Assembly: GCA_025093555.1 (NCBI GenBank)
Contig: JAIWNF010000051.1
Span: 124,001 to 188,000, forward strand
DNA length: 64,000 nucleotides
DNA from: Circinella umbellata
Taxonomy: Eukaryota; Mucoromycota; Mucoromycetes; Mucorales; Lichtheimiaceae
Reading direction: 5' to 3'
Below are positions 48,800-60,678 of this stretch, one piece after another (the first letter of the stretch is position 1; every line of letters starts with the position of its first letter). The position numbers and the translations under genes were made by a program. A model generated the notes under the pieces. It did no database searches. It saw only the letters and a list, made by a program, of their open reading frames with translations, and was not told the DNA's origin.

Positions 48800-50965
48800 A
48801 TGGTTTTTGTTCCACCTGATGCTTCTAAACCAACGGTACCTACTTTAGCACCACCTCCATTAGCATTAGGTAGTGGGGGCGGGGGTGCTGGGGGTCGTCT
48901 TGGCAATAAACGAAGAGGAGGACCTGGTTTAAAACTTTCATTCGAACATTTACAAATTTCCCCAGCATCTTCTATTCCAAGTTCAACAGAAACGTCTCAT
49001 AATAATAATATTAGTCAACAAAATACTTTTCGTGAACAGGTCGGCAATATTGTATGTGGTAATACTAGCAGCAGCAGCAGCAGGTCTGCTTTACAACTAG
49101 CTATTGATCAGCCCGCACAACAACAGCAACAACAACAAACAAGTATACCACCTGTTCTTGTTAGTAAAAGATACCCAGGTTGTGGTGAAGATGATGAAGA
49201 CGAAGACGATGGCGATGACTCGTTAGCTGCTTCTTATTTAGCAGCTGCAAGAGAACAACAACAACAAAAAGAATTACCTAAACAACAAGAACAACAAAGA
49301 AAAAATAATAACATTCCAGTATTAAGAGAAGCGCCTAGACCGCCTGGACCACCTTCTGCAGGTTCAGTTGCTTCTCGTTATTATCCTGGAGATAATGGTA
49401 ACATATATATTTCTATTATTATTTAATACTCAGAACAACAACAATAACAAGTATATAATTCTTTTTTAGGAGCGAATATTACTACTACTTCTACAACAAC
49501 AAATCTAACAAACACAGCCCCTGCTTCATCATCTGCATCATCTTCATCATCCTCTTCTGTAACTACTACTACAACCGAAAACACTGATGATAATAGTCAA
49601 TTTATGGAGATGAAACCCGAGGATTTAGATGTGATTAAACTTTTGGGCGAAGGTGCTGCTGGTACTGTTAGAAAAGTTTTACACAAACCCACGAGACTTA
49701 TTATGGCAAAAAAGGTAAAGTTCCCGGGCTTGGCCTTTTTTTTTACTTTTACTTTTACTTTTTTTGCTTCAAAGCTTCAAGAAAGGGAGAAGAAGGAGGG
49801 AATTATATCTTTTCCTTATTTATCCCGTTTCTTTTACCAAAGTGTACCCTTAAAAAAACTTAATATGAGTACAGCCATACAGAGATTCTTTTTATAATCC
49901 ATTCACTTATTCCCAAAATACAAAATATATAATATTAGACAATTGGTACAGATCCTAATCCAAAAATACAACGACAAATTCTACGTGAATTATCTTTTCA
50001 AAAAACATGTAATTCACCTTATATTGTATCATTTTATGGTGCATTTTTGGAAGATGGTGATACCACATTATCATTATGTATGGAATATTGTGAAGCAGGT
50101 AGTTTGGAAGATATATATAAACGCGCAAGAGATCTTGGAGGTATTATTGGTGAACCAGTCCTTGGACGTATTGCTGAATCGGTAATAATTTCTTGGTTTC
50201 TATTGTAAAAAGACAACTCGTTTTTCTTTCCCTTCTTTTTAATCTTTATATTTGAAATAGGTATGTAAAGGCTTAGTATATTTACACCAACAACGAGTAA
50301 TTCATAGAGATATCAAACCATCCAATATTCTCGTTACTCGTAAAGGTGAAATCAAATTATGTGATTTTGGTGTTTCTGGTGAATTAATTAACTCTATTGC
50401 TAAAACATTTACGGGTACAAAATATTATATGGCTGTAAGTTTATATATAATTACTATCAATCTTTGAAACATTCAAACATAATCACATGAACTAAAACTG
50501 TATTTATATACATACATATATTAATTTAGCCTGAACGTATTCAAGGTGCACCTTATGCAGTTCAATCAGATATTTGGTCATTAGGTTTAACATTAATTGA
50601 GGTATCACAAAATCATCCTGCACTACCACCTCCAGATCAACCTCAACTTTCAATTATTGAATTGTTGGATTTGATTGTACGTCAACCTGTTCCTGTGATA
50701 CAAGGATCCCATATTTCAAAAGAATGTCGAAATTTTGTTGCTGTTTGGTAAAGTAAAAAAAGTGGTTACACACAATTTTTATCAACTTATATTTTCTCTC
50801 CTTTCCGACTCATGCTTATTTTTATTTTTTTTCGCTAGTTTGATCAAAAATCCTAGAGATCGTCCCGGACCAGGAAGAATGTTGGAACATCCATTTATAC
50901 GTAAATGGGAAGATGTACCTATGGATGTGGCAGGTTGGGTGAAAGATGTTTGGAATTGGAAATAA
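48800..50965 (+). CDS. MAP kinase kinase, Mkk1/MkkA-like (cell wall integrity)
   Basis: Dual-specificity kinase expected to activate a Slt2/Mpk1-type MAP kinase. Six exons, 48800-49397, 49470-49714, 49939-50181, 50261-50434, 50530-50747 and 50839-50965, give 534 residues. The first 240 residues are disordered (Gly, Gln, Ser and Thr tracts). Kinase features: glycine loop GEGAAGTV (259-266), a Lys in IMAKK (280/281), HRDIKPSN (377-384), DFG (397-399) and the MAPKK activation motif S407-I-A-K-T411, then [37 protein letters not shown] and the final [11 protein letters not shown] favour the Mkk1/MkkA branch over Ste7 or Pbs2. The branch is from memory of the family and should be tested by phylogeny. 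Confidence 0.93.
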
Positions 50966-51255
50966 GTAATTAAATTTAAATTATATATAATAATAAAGTC
51001 ATTTTTTTTCTTTACATAATATTATCTTGGACTTATAATAATCATGTTATAAAGGATTATTATTATATATACTCCATAGTGCTATATATATAAATATATA
51101 TATTAGCTTTGTGTTTTAATAAGATTCATGTTTCCAAAATAATTGTAACCAAATTATTTTCAGTAAAACCCAGCGGAAGCTGGGGGCGCGTCTCTTTATA
51201 ATTAACAGATAAAGCAACCTATACTTTTAGTTTCAATCAATGAACTCATAATAAT
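50966..51255. other. Intergenic MAPKK - COG7 with GNRA-loop hairpin
   Basis: AT-rich spacer interrupted by a GC-rich patch. Positions 51169-51184 read CCCAGC-GGAA-GCTGGG, a perfect six-pair stem closing a GNRA-type tetraloop, followed by GGCGCG. It lies about 70 bases before the COG7 start. Confidence 0.6.
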
Positions 51256-54075
51256 ATGACATCCACAGCATTTGACACGACAGCATTCGCCAATCCCGAT
51301 TTTGATATTAAAAGTTGGATTAATAACTCTTTAAAACCACGTCAACATAATAACCGACATCAGCAACAGCAACAACGCGAAGATATATCACCATCTACAT
51401 CCAATAACGAAAAATCTCATCAACGACCATCTGAACAAGAAGTAACAGTACTTGTTACTCGTCTTCAACTTTCTAGTGAAGAAGCTTCACGCAATGTCGG
51501 AATAACAACAGATGGCGTTATTAAATCCTTACCACGAATGTTATATGATTTAAAATTAATAACGGATGATGCACAAGCTGCCAAACGTGGTATTGATCAA
51601 GTACGAACTCATTTATCTACTACCAATGATGATGAAACAGTCAATGTTGCCTTGAAAAAACTTCAACAGCTTCATACCGTTAAAACACACATGGAAAAAT
51701 GTAGTGCAGCATTGAAAGAAGCCGAAAATTGGAGTAACTTGGAAGTCGAAGCAACACGTGTATTAGAAACGCAAGATTATGAAGGTGCGGCAAGTCGAAT
51801 ACAAAATGCACAACATAGTTTAAATGTATTTTTTCAACATACACCCGAGTTTCAATCGAGGCAAGAATTATTACGTAAATTACAATCTCAATTGGAACAA
51901 ACGGTTCGACCCAAAGCTATGGAAGCACTATCACAAAGGCAAGACGCTGTTGCATGTTACCAATATTTTAAAGTGTATGGCAAAATTGGTAAAGCAGAAG
52001 AGTTTGTGGATCTTTATTTCGAAGCAAGAAATCCTAAAATTGTTGAAACTTGGAAAGAACAACAAGAAGATCAAGTGGGATGGGTGGAATCATTGGATAC
52101 ATTTTATAAACAAATGTTCGCTTCTTTATCTGAAGATTATGTTTGGTGTGCTTCCATATTTCCTGATCCAAAACCGGTCGTACAAGCACAAATTCAACAT
52201 ATTTTTCAATCATTGGATCCATCTTTGGCGGATCGATTAGCTTCCATAGCAACCCATCAAGGTCCAAATGCATTACCTCTTTTAGTTTCTACATTTGCTG
52301 TGACGGAATCATTCGGATTATCATTGGAACGACTGTTTGCAAAACCTCCCGTAAATACTGGTTCAGGTGGTGATAATGCTACATCATTGGAATCATTGAA
52401 AACACGTGCACGTAGACGATCCAATTCGACCCAGTTGACATTGATTCCACTTACATTAAGACATACAGATACCAATACGTGGTCTTATGTTCTTTATGTT
52501 CCATTTTTACCATTCCAATCCCAATATGCATCTTTGGAAAATAGTTTTCTCAATGAACATTTATCTTCCTTATTCAAGCGTGTGGAGAATAATCAGCGTC
52601 ACTTTGCTGCTACGGATCGTGTCCAGTACATATTAACAAGTGTTATTGATTCAATATTTTCTATGGCTAAGGAATCTTTGGAACGATGTTTAAAGATGAC
52701 ACATGGGTTCGGTGCAGTAGAATGGCTTCGTACTATAAATATATACATTGGACAAGTTAAAGTACAATTACAAAAAACAATTCGAACTATCCAATTGTCA
52801 TCTACAGCAACAGAAGCAGCTTCTACATTAAAAAAAGCACATGAACAACAACAAAGAACGGGAAGAGGAGGAAAATTATCGAGAACAACATCAGATTTAG
52901 ATGATTTGGATTTGGATTTTGATGATGATAATGATGATGATAAAAATGATACAGGAGATTGGAGAGCATTTCAATTGGAATTACGATTGTTACGTATTTG
53001 TCAAACTTTGGATACACAATTTAGTTCATTCAAAGATAATATTGCTCGTGAATTGGAAGGTGTACGTTATGTCATTCAAGAACGGGATCAAGACGACAAT
53101 GCATTATTAAGTCCTGTTACGCCCAGTGTATTGACATTTACTGAAAAACCAGATGCTCGTGGTCACCGACGTCAATCCAGCTTATTAAGTGGTGGTACCA
53201 TGGAAATTGGATCACTTTCATCAACATCTACAACATCAAAACATGAAAGAAAACGGAGTATGGGTAGTGGATCCTTTGGAGATATCTCGTCTACACTCGG
53301 AGGACACCATCAACAACAACAAAACCAACAACAATCATCTAATTATCCACGTTCTTCTATGGCTTTATTACGAACATCACGATTAAATAGTCATGAATTA
53401 CAACGTATTATTTCACAACTCTCCACTATTAATGAAGATTCTCAAGACAATATTATTAATGTTGTACTTAGAGATGCCAACAAACACATTGATGAATTAA
53501 CAACTGAATGTCAAGCGCTAGTTCATCAAGCAGCACTTCAACCTATTGTACGACATTTAAGAGAAATTCCATCCATGAAATCTATATGGCAAGCAGCTGA
53601 TCCACAGTCTCGCAAGACAAATATTGAAGATGCTACCATCGATGTTGATATGCCTCAATTCAGTTTATCACCTAATGAGTATATTACTCGAGTTGGTGAA
53701 CAACTATTAATGCTTCCACAAGAATTTGAAGTTTATACAGACGATCCAGCTTTATCATATCACGTTGAAACAATTCCATTTATTCAAAAAGGAGATATCC
53801 ATCATCAACATCAACAGTCGACTTCAGATGGCGAAGAAGAGGAAGAACAAGAAGAAGTGGATGACGATGAAATTGATGTTATTGAGCTATGGTCAACATG
53901 TGTTGCACGTGGAGCCATGAAACAATTTTTGGATGAAATTGTAAAGATTCGTAATTTAACATCTCAAGGTCGACGACAATTGCGTACTGATATTGAGTAT
54001 TTAGTTAATGTTTTATCTGCTCTTGATGTACAACCTTTACCTGAACTTCAAGATTTTTATGATGGTCTTGTATAA
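51256..54075 (+). CDS. COG7: Conserved oligomeric Golgi complex subunit 7
   Basis: Lobe B subunit of the COG tether, needed for retrograde vesicle capture at the Golgi. A single exon of 939 residues, the only long intronless gene in a run of intron-rich neighbours. The N-terminal FDIKSWINNSL matches the family start (F-D-V/I-K-x-W-I-N). It is followed by long helices typical of CATCHR proteins: SLPRMLYDLKLITDDAQAAK, MEKCSAALKEAENWSNLE and VLETQDYEGAASRIQNAQHS. Disordered fungal inserts interrupt it: an N-terminal Gln run, an acidic run near residue 555 (DLDDLDLDFDDDNDDD), a Ser-rich region near 650-690, and an Asp/Glu run near 860. Its end LNVLSALDVQPLPELQDFY is conserved-looking. Confidence 0.9.
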   Translation: MTSTAFDTTAFANPDFDIKSWINNSLKPRQHNNRHQQQQQREDISPSTSNNEKSHQRPSEQEVTVLVTRLQLSSEEASRNVGITTDGVIKSLPRMLYDLKLITDDAQAAKRGIDQVRTHLSTTNDDETVNVALKKLQQLHTVKTHMEKCSAALKEAENWSNLEVEATRVLETQDYEGAASRIQNAQHSLNVFFQHTPEFQSRQELLRKLQSQLEQTVRPKAMEALSQRQDAVACYQYFKVYGKIGKAEEFVDLYFEARNPKIVETWKEQQEDQVGWVESLDTFYKQMFASLSEDYVWCASIFPDPKPVVQAQIQHIFQSLDPSLADRLASIATHQGPNALPLLVSTFAVTESFGLSLERLFAKPPVNTGSGGDNATSLESLKTRARRRSNSTQLTLIPLTLRHTDTNTWSYVLYVPFLPFQSQYASLENSFLNEHLSSLFKRVENNQRHFAATDRVQYILTSVIDSIFSMAKESLERCLKMTHGFGAVEWLRTINIYIGQVKVQLQKTIRTIQLSSTATEAASTLKKAHEQQQRTGRGGKLSRTTSDLDDLDLDFDDDNDDDKNDTGDWRAFQLELRLLRICQTLDTQFSSFKDNIARELEGVRYVIQERDQDDNALLSPVTPSVLTFTEKPDARGHRRQSSLLSGGTMEIGSLSSTSTTSKHERKRSMGSGSFGDISSTLGGHHQQQQNQQQSSNYPRSSMALLRTSRLNSHELQRIISQLSTINEDSQDNIINVVLRDANKHIDELTTECQALVHQAALQPIVRHLREIPSMKSIWQAADPQSRKTNIEDATIDVDMPQFSLSPNEYITRVGEQLLMLPQEFEVYTDDPALSYHVETIPFIQKGDIHHQHQQSTSDGEEEEEQEEVDDDEIDVIELWSTCVARGAMKQFLDEIVKIRNLTSQGRRQLRTDIEYLVNVLSALDVQPLPELQDFYDGLV

Positions 54076-54523
54076 AAAAAATTATTAATGATAATAACTA
54101 TAATAATAATAATAATAGTTTAGAATGATATTTGTATACCACTTTTGAATTTTCCCCCCTTTTGTATTTTATTATAAATAAATAAACCAAACAATAATAT
54201 ACAAGCTAATTATATATATAAATTTGAAACACCTTTTTTTTTATATAAAGAAAGGACCCCATTAAATTGGTCCATACAATATGAAATAAAAAGGAGTATA
54301 AGATTACAAAGGGATGAAAAGGTTTATTTTCTTAAAGTAAGGTTATACACAATGATCCAATTTTGGAATATGACCACATTTTAGTATAATAAACCGGCAC
54401 TTCAAAATTAAAAGAAATCCTAAAAAGAGTAACTTTCGTGCTTCTCTTCACTCTCTTTTTTTTTTCATTATAACTTCTTATTCTTAAATTTTCCCTTTTT
54501 TTTATGTTGATGAACTTTATAAA
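54076..54523. other. Intergenic COG7 - SH3/TBC gene
   Basis: 3' flank with TAA repeats, then T-rich promoter/leader. No gene is seen. Confidence 0.6.
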
Positions 54524-57500
54524 ATGGATGTAAAAATGACACGACATATTTCAACTGATCTTGAAAAGATTGGAAAGAAAATTGCTCAGATTTTATGCGA
54601 CCCAAGCGATGCTTTTGATCAAGCTTCAGTTGACGTTGACTCAATGACATTGTCGGAGCGTAAGGCGTTTGCAGAACAAGGTATATTTAGTTGTTACTGC
54701 CACTGATAAATGATGATATATAAATATAATTAAACCTTTTTTTTTTCAATATTATCAATATAAATTTATAGGTGGACTAGGTGCTTGTGTATCTAAAGCA
54801 GATGTCCTTGCAGATACACCTGATGATCTTATGTATTTGTCTGGTAATATTATTATTGAAAACCCCCCTTTTTTTCTCTCTTTTTTAAATACATGTTATG
54901 CAATAGGTGTTCATTATCTCTTATCTTCATGATTATTATCATTATTATTAGGAGAACGAATCGTGGTACTCAAACATATTAAGAACGATCTATATCTTGT
55001 AATTATTATTAATATTATCCTTCCAAACCCCTTCTTCTATTCTCCCTTCTCTTTCTTTATTGAAAACTCAACACGCATTACCGTCATGGTGTTTTTCAAG
55101 TATTTACATAATTATTACTGTGAAGGAAACTCTTTCTTTTTTTAACATATTATTATCATTGTTATTATTTAGGGTTATTGTGAAGGTGTCATTGGACAAT
55201 TTAATGCAGAAAGTGTTCATTTTGTTGAATTGGATCCACGTGTATTAGAATCTCTTGATGCAGAACTTGATTTTCCAACCGATAATGAATTACAGCAACA
55301 AAATTATCATCGTTATTCTAATAGCAGTAATGAATCACCTTCTAATCGACATTATTCTTATTCATCTACTTCAGAACAATTATCCCTTCACGATACTAAT
55401 CATAGTGGACATAAATGGCCTGGTCGATCTAGTATTGAAAGTCTTGTAACAACATCATCGACACCTTCCATGCCTAATACGAGACAAAATCGAGTTGTTG
55501 AAGGTACACAATTTACCATTTATTTTCATAATTGTTTGTTACTCAAAAAAAAAACAAATAATAATTTAAATATTTATAAACAAATATATTAGATTATGGT
55601 GGTAAAAAAGGAGGAGAAAGACTTTATATAAATCCATCTTCTTCTATTACAAATGAAGGAACAGAAAATTTTGACACATCTGCATTTAATGACGATTATT
55701 CAGATGATTCAGAATTAGAAGCTACAACACCACAAATGCAATTTTCTACAGAACAAACAATGTCACCTGTTGCTATGGAACCGGGAACAACTTTATTTAA
55801 ATCTACAACAATAAGAGCAGTAAGACCCGCTGGTCGGAGACCGCTTGCTGATACAAGTACAACCAGTTCTACACAACAACAACAGCAAAAACAACAACAA
55901 CAGACAATAGATCACGTTGTTGATTATGAGGATGATGAATTACATGATGGTGATGATGAAGGAGAAGAAAAACCAGTGTTACCGTCTAAAGATAGTTCAA
56001 TAAATAGAACAACAACAACAACAACAACAAATTCAAATAATACTAATGGTGCCTCTGTGGATGAATATGGTTTCTTGATTAAACCTGAACATGCAAGGTT
56101 AAAAAATAGATCAGCGTTACACAGGTGAGAATAACAAGTTTCTATCTTGTCAAGGATATATACTAATAAGAGTAATGTTGATTAAAAAAAAACTTTAGAA
56201 CGGATTCATCAAATAAGTCAATCAAGGCATATAGAGAACAAGAAAACAAATGGATTCATACACTTGGTAAATTGGATCCTGCTTCTGTCAAAAAAGATGC
56301 CAAATTCAAAAAAATGGCACGTTCAGGCATTCCTGCGTCTGTGCGTGCTCGTGTTTGGCAATTTTTAGCTGGTAGTGATTCATATAAAAAGAATGGACAT
56401 TATCAGGTAACATAACAAAGTGAAATTTACTGGGGATCATAAAATCTGAGATGAGAGAACAAAAGAAGTACATATTAAGTTTTTTAATCCGATTATTTTA
56501 CATATATGTATATAGAATTTATGTCAACGACAAAGAAGTAAAATTTTCGATGTGATTGATCGTGATATTCCTCGGTGCTATCCAGATCATAGTCAATTCA
56601 GTGATGCAACTGGACAAGGTCAACGTGATTTAGGTGACATTTTAAAAGCTTATTCACATTATAATACACAATTAGAATATTGTCAAGGCATGGGTCGACT
56701 TGCTGGTTGTATGTTAATGCATATGCCTGCTGAGGTAAAACATTTTCGTAGTTTTTTTTTATGCATTAAAATGATTATTTAATTTTTTTTTTCTAGGATT
56801 CTTTTTGGTTATTAGTAGCCACTATTGATCGATATATGAATGGTTATTTTACCCCATCATTATCTCAAATTCGTATTGATGCTTATATTATTGGTGAACT
56901 ACTTAAAGATCATCAACCAAAACTAGCTCAACATCTTGTAAGTTTATAATTATATATATTAAAAAGAATATAAGTAACGGTATTTTATTTACTTATATAT
57001 ACATATGCTTACGTACTTATAGGAAAGCAATGATATTCAACCCATTATGTATATCGCACAATGGTTTATGACGGCGTTTACATTAACGTTACCGTGGAGT
57101 TCGGTATTACGTGTATGGGATGTATTTTATTTTGAAGGTGTTAAAGTATTTTATCGTATAAGTCTTGCCATTTTGGAACTTATAAAAGGTACTATTATAA
57201 AGTAGGGTTTTTATATTTAATTGTTATTATGAAATGACTAACTAGATTTTCTTTATTTATTTTTGTATAATAAAATATCTAGACCATCTATTGAATGAAT
57301 GTCCAACCAATTCTGAAATTTTAACCTTTTTATTACATATACCACATAACTATCTTGAACCGGATGCACTTTTAGATTGTGCTTTTAGGATTAAATTATC
57401 AAAAACTGATATTCGAAGATATGCGAAAAAGGCCAATGGTAGTACAACAGATGCTATGGGATTACCACTTGAACATGGCCTAAAAAATTTAATGGCAGGA

Positions 57501-57551
57501 AACCCTACATCTACATCATTTAAAGGATTAGGAGGAAAGATAATCAAATAA
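54524..57551 (+). CDS. SH3 and TBC domain protein (Rab GTPase activator)
   Basis: Predicted Rab-GAP with an N-terminal SH3. Ten exons: 54524-54680, 54772-54843, 54952-54998, 55173-55503, 55593-56124, 56199-56406, 56516-56734, 56797-56937, 57023-57188 and 57283-57551, giving 713 residues. An SH3-like segment lies at about 55-112 (TPDDLMYLSGERIVVLKHIK, then GYCEGVIGQFNAESVHFVEL). A 250-residue Ser/Gln/Asp-rich linker follows. The TBC domain runs from about 420 (SGIPASVRARVWQFLAG) through the arginine-finger motif D464-R-D-I-P-R469 and the Q-finger YCQGMG (504-509) to WFMTAFTLTLPWSSVLRVWD and beyond. Both catalytic residues are intact. The stop codon is followed 57 bases later by a long CT/CA microsatellite. 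Confidence 0.92.
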
Positions 57552-57605
57552 TAATAGTAATAATACAATGTAATAGTTTTATTTTTCAAGTATTGTTCAC
57601 ACAAC

Positions 57606-57608
<3 letters not shown>

Positions 57609-57682
<74 letters not shown>
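57609..57682. repeat. (CT)28 then (CA)9 compound microsatellite
   Basis: A perfect CT dinucleotide run from 57609 to 57664 switches directly into CA from 57665 to 57682. It lies just 3' of the SH3/TBC gene and could be in its 3' untranslated region or in the spacer. Length polymorphism between strains is expected. Confidence 0.95.
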
Positions 57683-57684
<2 letters not shown>

Positions 57685-58600
57685 CATACAACACATTCAT
57701 ATACACATATTATACACATTCACAACAAAAACCACAATTAGCAATCTATCCATTTGTCACACTTCATTTTTTATATTTCAATTTGTTACTGTTTTTGATA
57801 CCCCCTTCCTCTTGCTCGCACTTGACTTTTTATTTTATATTTTTATCATTGTATGCATAATAATAATTATAATAATGCAAAAGGTTAATTTGTTATTTGT
57901 TAAAGCCATATGTTTATATATAATTCTCTCATGCGCCTTATACGTTCTACCATGTGTTATACATATGTATAACAAAATAATATATATGTAATGTTAATTG
58001 AATGCTGCAGCAGTTTGTATGCAGTATATACGTACACATCAGATGTTATTACGTAATTATAAAACTAAATATTTACAAAAAGCTATTACTAATGATATAC
58101 GTAACAATTAAAATAAGGACAGAATCAGTTAATTTAACGACAGTTAGAGTGTTGATATCATTTTACATATTATTAATTTCTCTCTACCTTGCACCACTTT
58201 GTAGGTAAATGGATATATTAACCCCCTTCTCAACTTTGCTTTGTATTATTAAATGTGTATTGTGTAAAGTGTTTCGCTTTGTGATGGTCAAAAAGTATAC
58301 TCATAAAGGCCCATCTTTTGAAGAGTATCTACTAGATTGTGAATGCTCTATATATTCAAAGCGCTGTAAAAACGTCAAAGTATGTCTCATTTTTGTTGAA
58401 TTGTTTGATGCATCCATAACATATATTTTTACACGTGAGAGTGCACATATAATAAGATAACTTAATCTTTCTATAAATATCGACCACTTACAACTTCAAT
58501 TTTAGTACAATATAGTATCTATATTCCCGGAGAAAAATAGTACTCTTTGGATTTTTTAAAGACAAAAAAAAAGAGTACATGATTTAAAAGGTAAAAGGTA

Positions 58601-58948
58601 TAGTCAACCCACGCTTTTGCACCTCCCGTTTTTGCAAACCTCGTGGTTCTGCACCGTTTGTTTTTGGAAATGCCAAAAACACTTGATGGAATCGCAACTT
58701 GCAACTTGCATCAAAGTTTTTGAGCGAGTTGCGCTAATCGGGAGTAAACTGTACTATAATTTAGTTATTGTGTACGTATAGTATTCTTATGAATTAGTAT
58801 CCAAATATGTAAATACCCACAATGCCAGCAAAGAATAGTTGATGAGATGTCGTATTTAAATATATATCAAGTCTCACTTGTTGCAAGTCTTCGGTTCTGC
58901 AACAAAAAATCAGGAAATCTCAGGTGTGCAAAAACTGGGGGTTGACTG
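58601..58948. mobile_element. MITE-like inverted-repeat element with TA target duplication
   Basis: The left end TAGTCAACCCACGCTTTTGC and the reverse complement of the right end, CAGTCAACCCCCAGTTTTTG, match over the first ten bases except position 1, then imperfectly over about 28. Both ends are flanked by TA (58599-58600 and 58949-58950), the target of Tc1/mariner/pogo transposases. The 348-base body has no coding capacity, so it is a non-autonomous copy. The class assignment is inference from the ends and the TA. Confidence 0.75.
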
Positions 58949-59984
58949 TACTGCAAAACGACAGTAACCACCCGTACCTATTGTACTATAGTATTACTAC
59001 AGATAAAACATTTATTCAACGTAAATTATTTCCTGCATGCTATCATAGTTCGTGATATTACACACTATTACCTAAAGTAAAAAAATATACTATGCTACGT
59101 ATGAGCTACAAATATCATATCTGATTACTACCCTCATGGAATTATATTAAATTTACTGACCCGAATAGGTATATAGTAATACGGATCGACTTTAGTATAT
59201 ATCAGTTAATCATTCCATTTTCCCATCAATTATTGATCAATAACAATGGTTTCTACTAGTTTGTTATTCTTGCTGTAATACTACAATACTTTGACTTTAA
59301 TGAACAGCAAAGAATTAAGTCAAAAATGAAAGCACAGAGCGTTTAAAGATTCACATACCTCTGATAATTTTAGATAGAAGAAAAATACATATATACGTAA
59401 TAAATAAAAAGCAGTTTTATTGGTTTAAATAACACAATTCTTTTCATGAACAATAACATTGTGACCTTATTTTTTTAAAATCTTCAGCATATAATATAAT
59501 AATTTTCTGACCAAATAACAAATTTCAATTTGAAAGCAATTGGTTTATTGATTGCTCGTTTGATCATCAAGTCAATTATTCCTGGAACAAGAACTACTTA
59601 AACATGTTGCCATCGTCGATCAAGCAAGCTCTGTCTTCTGCAGAGGTTGCTTTTGCATTACTAGCTATTAAAATAATAGCTTTATAGTGATATTTATTGC
59701 TACTTTGTTTTCTGAATTAGCAACATTCGATATATTAAGTAACTTGTCGTAAATACCAATCTCCACTTTACTTAAACAAATAAAGCGCATATAAAGTGAA
59801 TGCAGCAAGGAAAAAAGATCCATTTTGTTTCTTTTTCAATGCGTTCTCAAAAAGCGATTCTGTGCTATATTATACAAGTGAGTCAATTGAGTCTTTCATA
59901 CGTAGCATAACTTTTACAAAGAAAATGCATCTTAGCGCTGTTATGGTGACTCTTGTAGCTGATACAATGAGTATTCGTTAAAGC

Positions 59985-60063
59985 GGTATTTCGCTAAACC
60001 GGTAAGATCTCTTATATATTTTTTATATACTTGGTGAAATACCGGTGATTCGCTAAACCGGTA
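59985..60063. repeat. Two direct copies of a GCTAAACCGGTA repeat
   Basis: GGTATTTCGCTAAACCGGTA at 59985-60004 and GGTGATTCGCTAAACCGGTA at 60044-60063 are direct copies 59 bases apart. The segment GAAATACCGGT upstream of the second copy also partly complements it. A third copy lies at 60626-60645. They look like ends of degraded transposons. Confidence 0.7.
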
Positions 60064-60617
60064 TCCCATGAGCTTTCCTCCTAAATATTTACCTGCTTTA
60101 TAGTAGTATTATCTTATTTAATATAATATTACTCTCTTTGTTTCCAGTTGGTTAATTTGTTTGCGCAGCAAGTAAAGATATTTAATCCCTTCTTGTCGTC
60201 AAGAGAAAACCTGTCAACACATTGTCGATAAAAATATTGTCTCTATTTGTGTTAATTTTACAAGGATGCTTTTTTCTCTTCCTCATCGGTCTAGTTTTTC
60301 TTTTACATTTTAGCATACGTATATAATATCATTATTAATTATTTCATTGTACTGTTGGTATAATTTATTTCTGTACAACATTTATTAAGCTGCTTATTAC
60401 AATGCTACATACTTCGTTGTGACCCAATCTCTGATTTAATGGCAACATTCCATGAACTTTATCATTTTTATCACCAGAACATAACCGCACATTATCAGGA
60501 CTATATAAAGCAGCTATCTACGTACATTATGTAAACTGTCAAATTTTTTGTCAATCTTAATTTATAATCATAGTTTAGCTTCCAGTATATCTTGTATTTG
60601 TCAGCTGGACCTCAAAA

Positions 60618-60678
60618 GTTAAACAGGTATTTTGCTAAACCGGTACACATCCTCAGACATCAAGAGTACCTGTTTAAC
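60618..60678. repeat. Third GCTAAACCGGTA copy inside a 12-base inverted repeat
   Basis: GTTAAACAGGTA at 60618-60629 has its exact reverse complement TACCTGTTTAAC at 60667-60678. Overlapping the left arm, GGTATTTTGCTAAACCGGTA (60626-60645) repeats the motif at 59985. Likely a relic or a very small inverted-repeat element. Confidence 0.7.

Noticed and set aside
52034..52475. Antisense and shifted frames within COG7
   Set aside because: Shadows of the COG7 coding frame.
57593..57991. 132-codon frame of Leu-Ser and Thr-His repeats
   Set aside because: Direct translation of the CT and CA microsatellite; not a gene.
58209..58460. 83-codon frame with several cysteines
   Set aside because: Cysteine spacing matches no zinc finger; isolated and unsupported.
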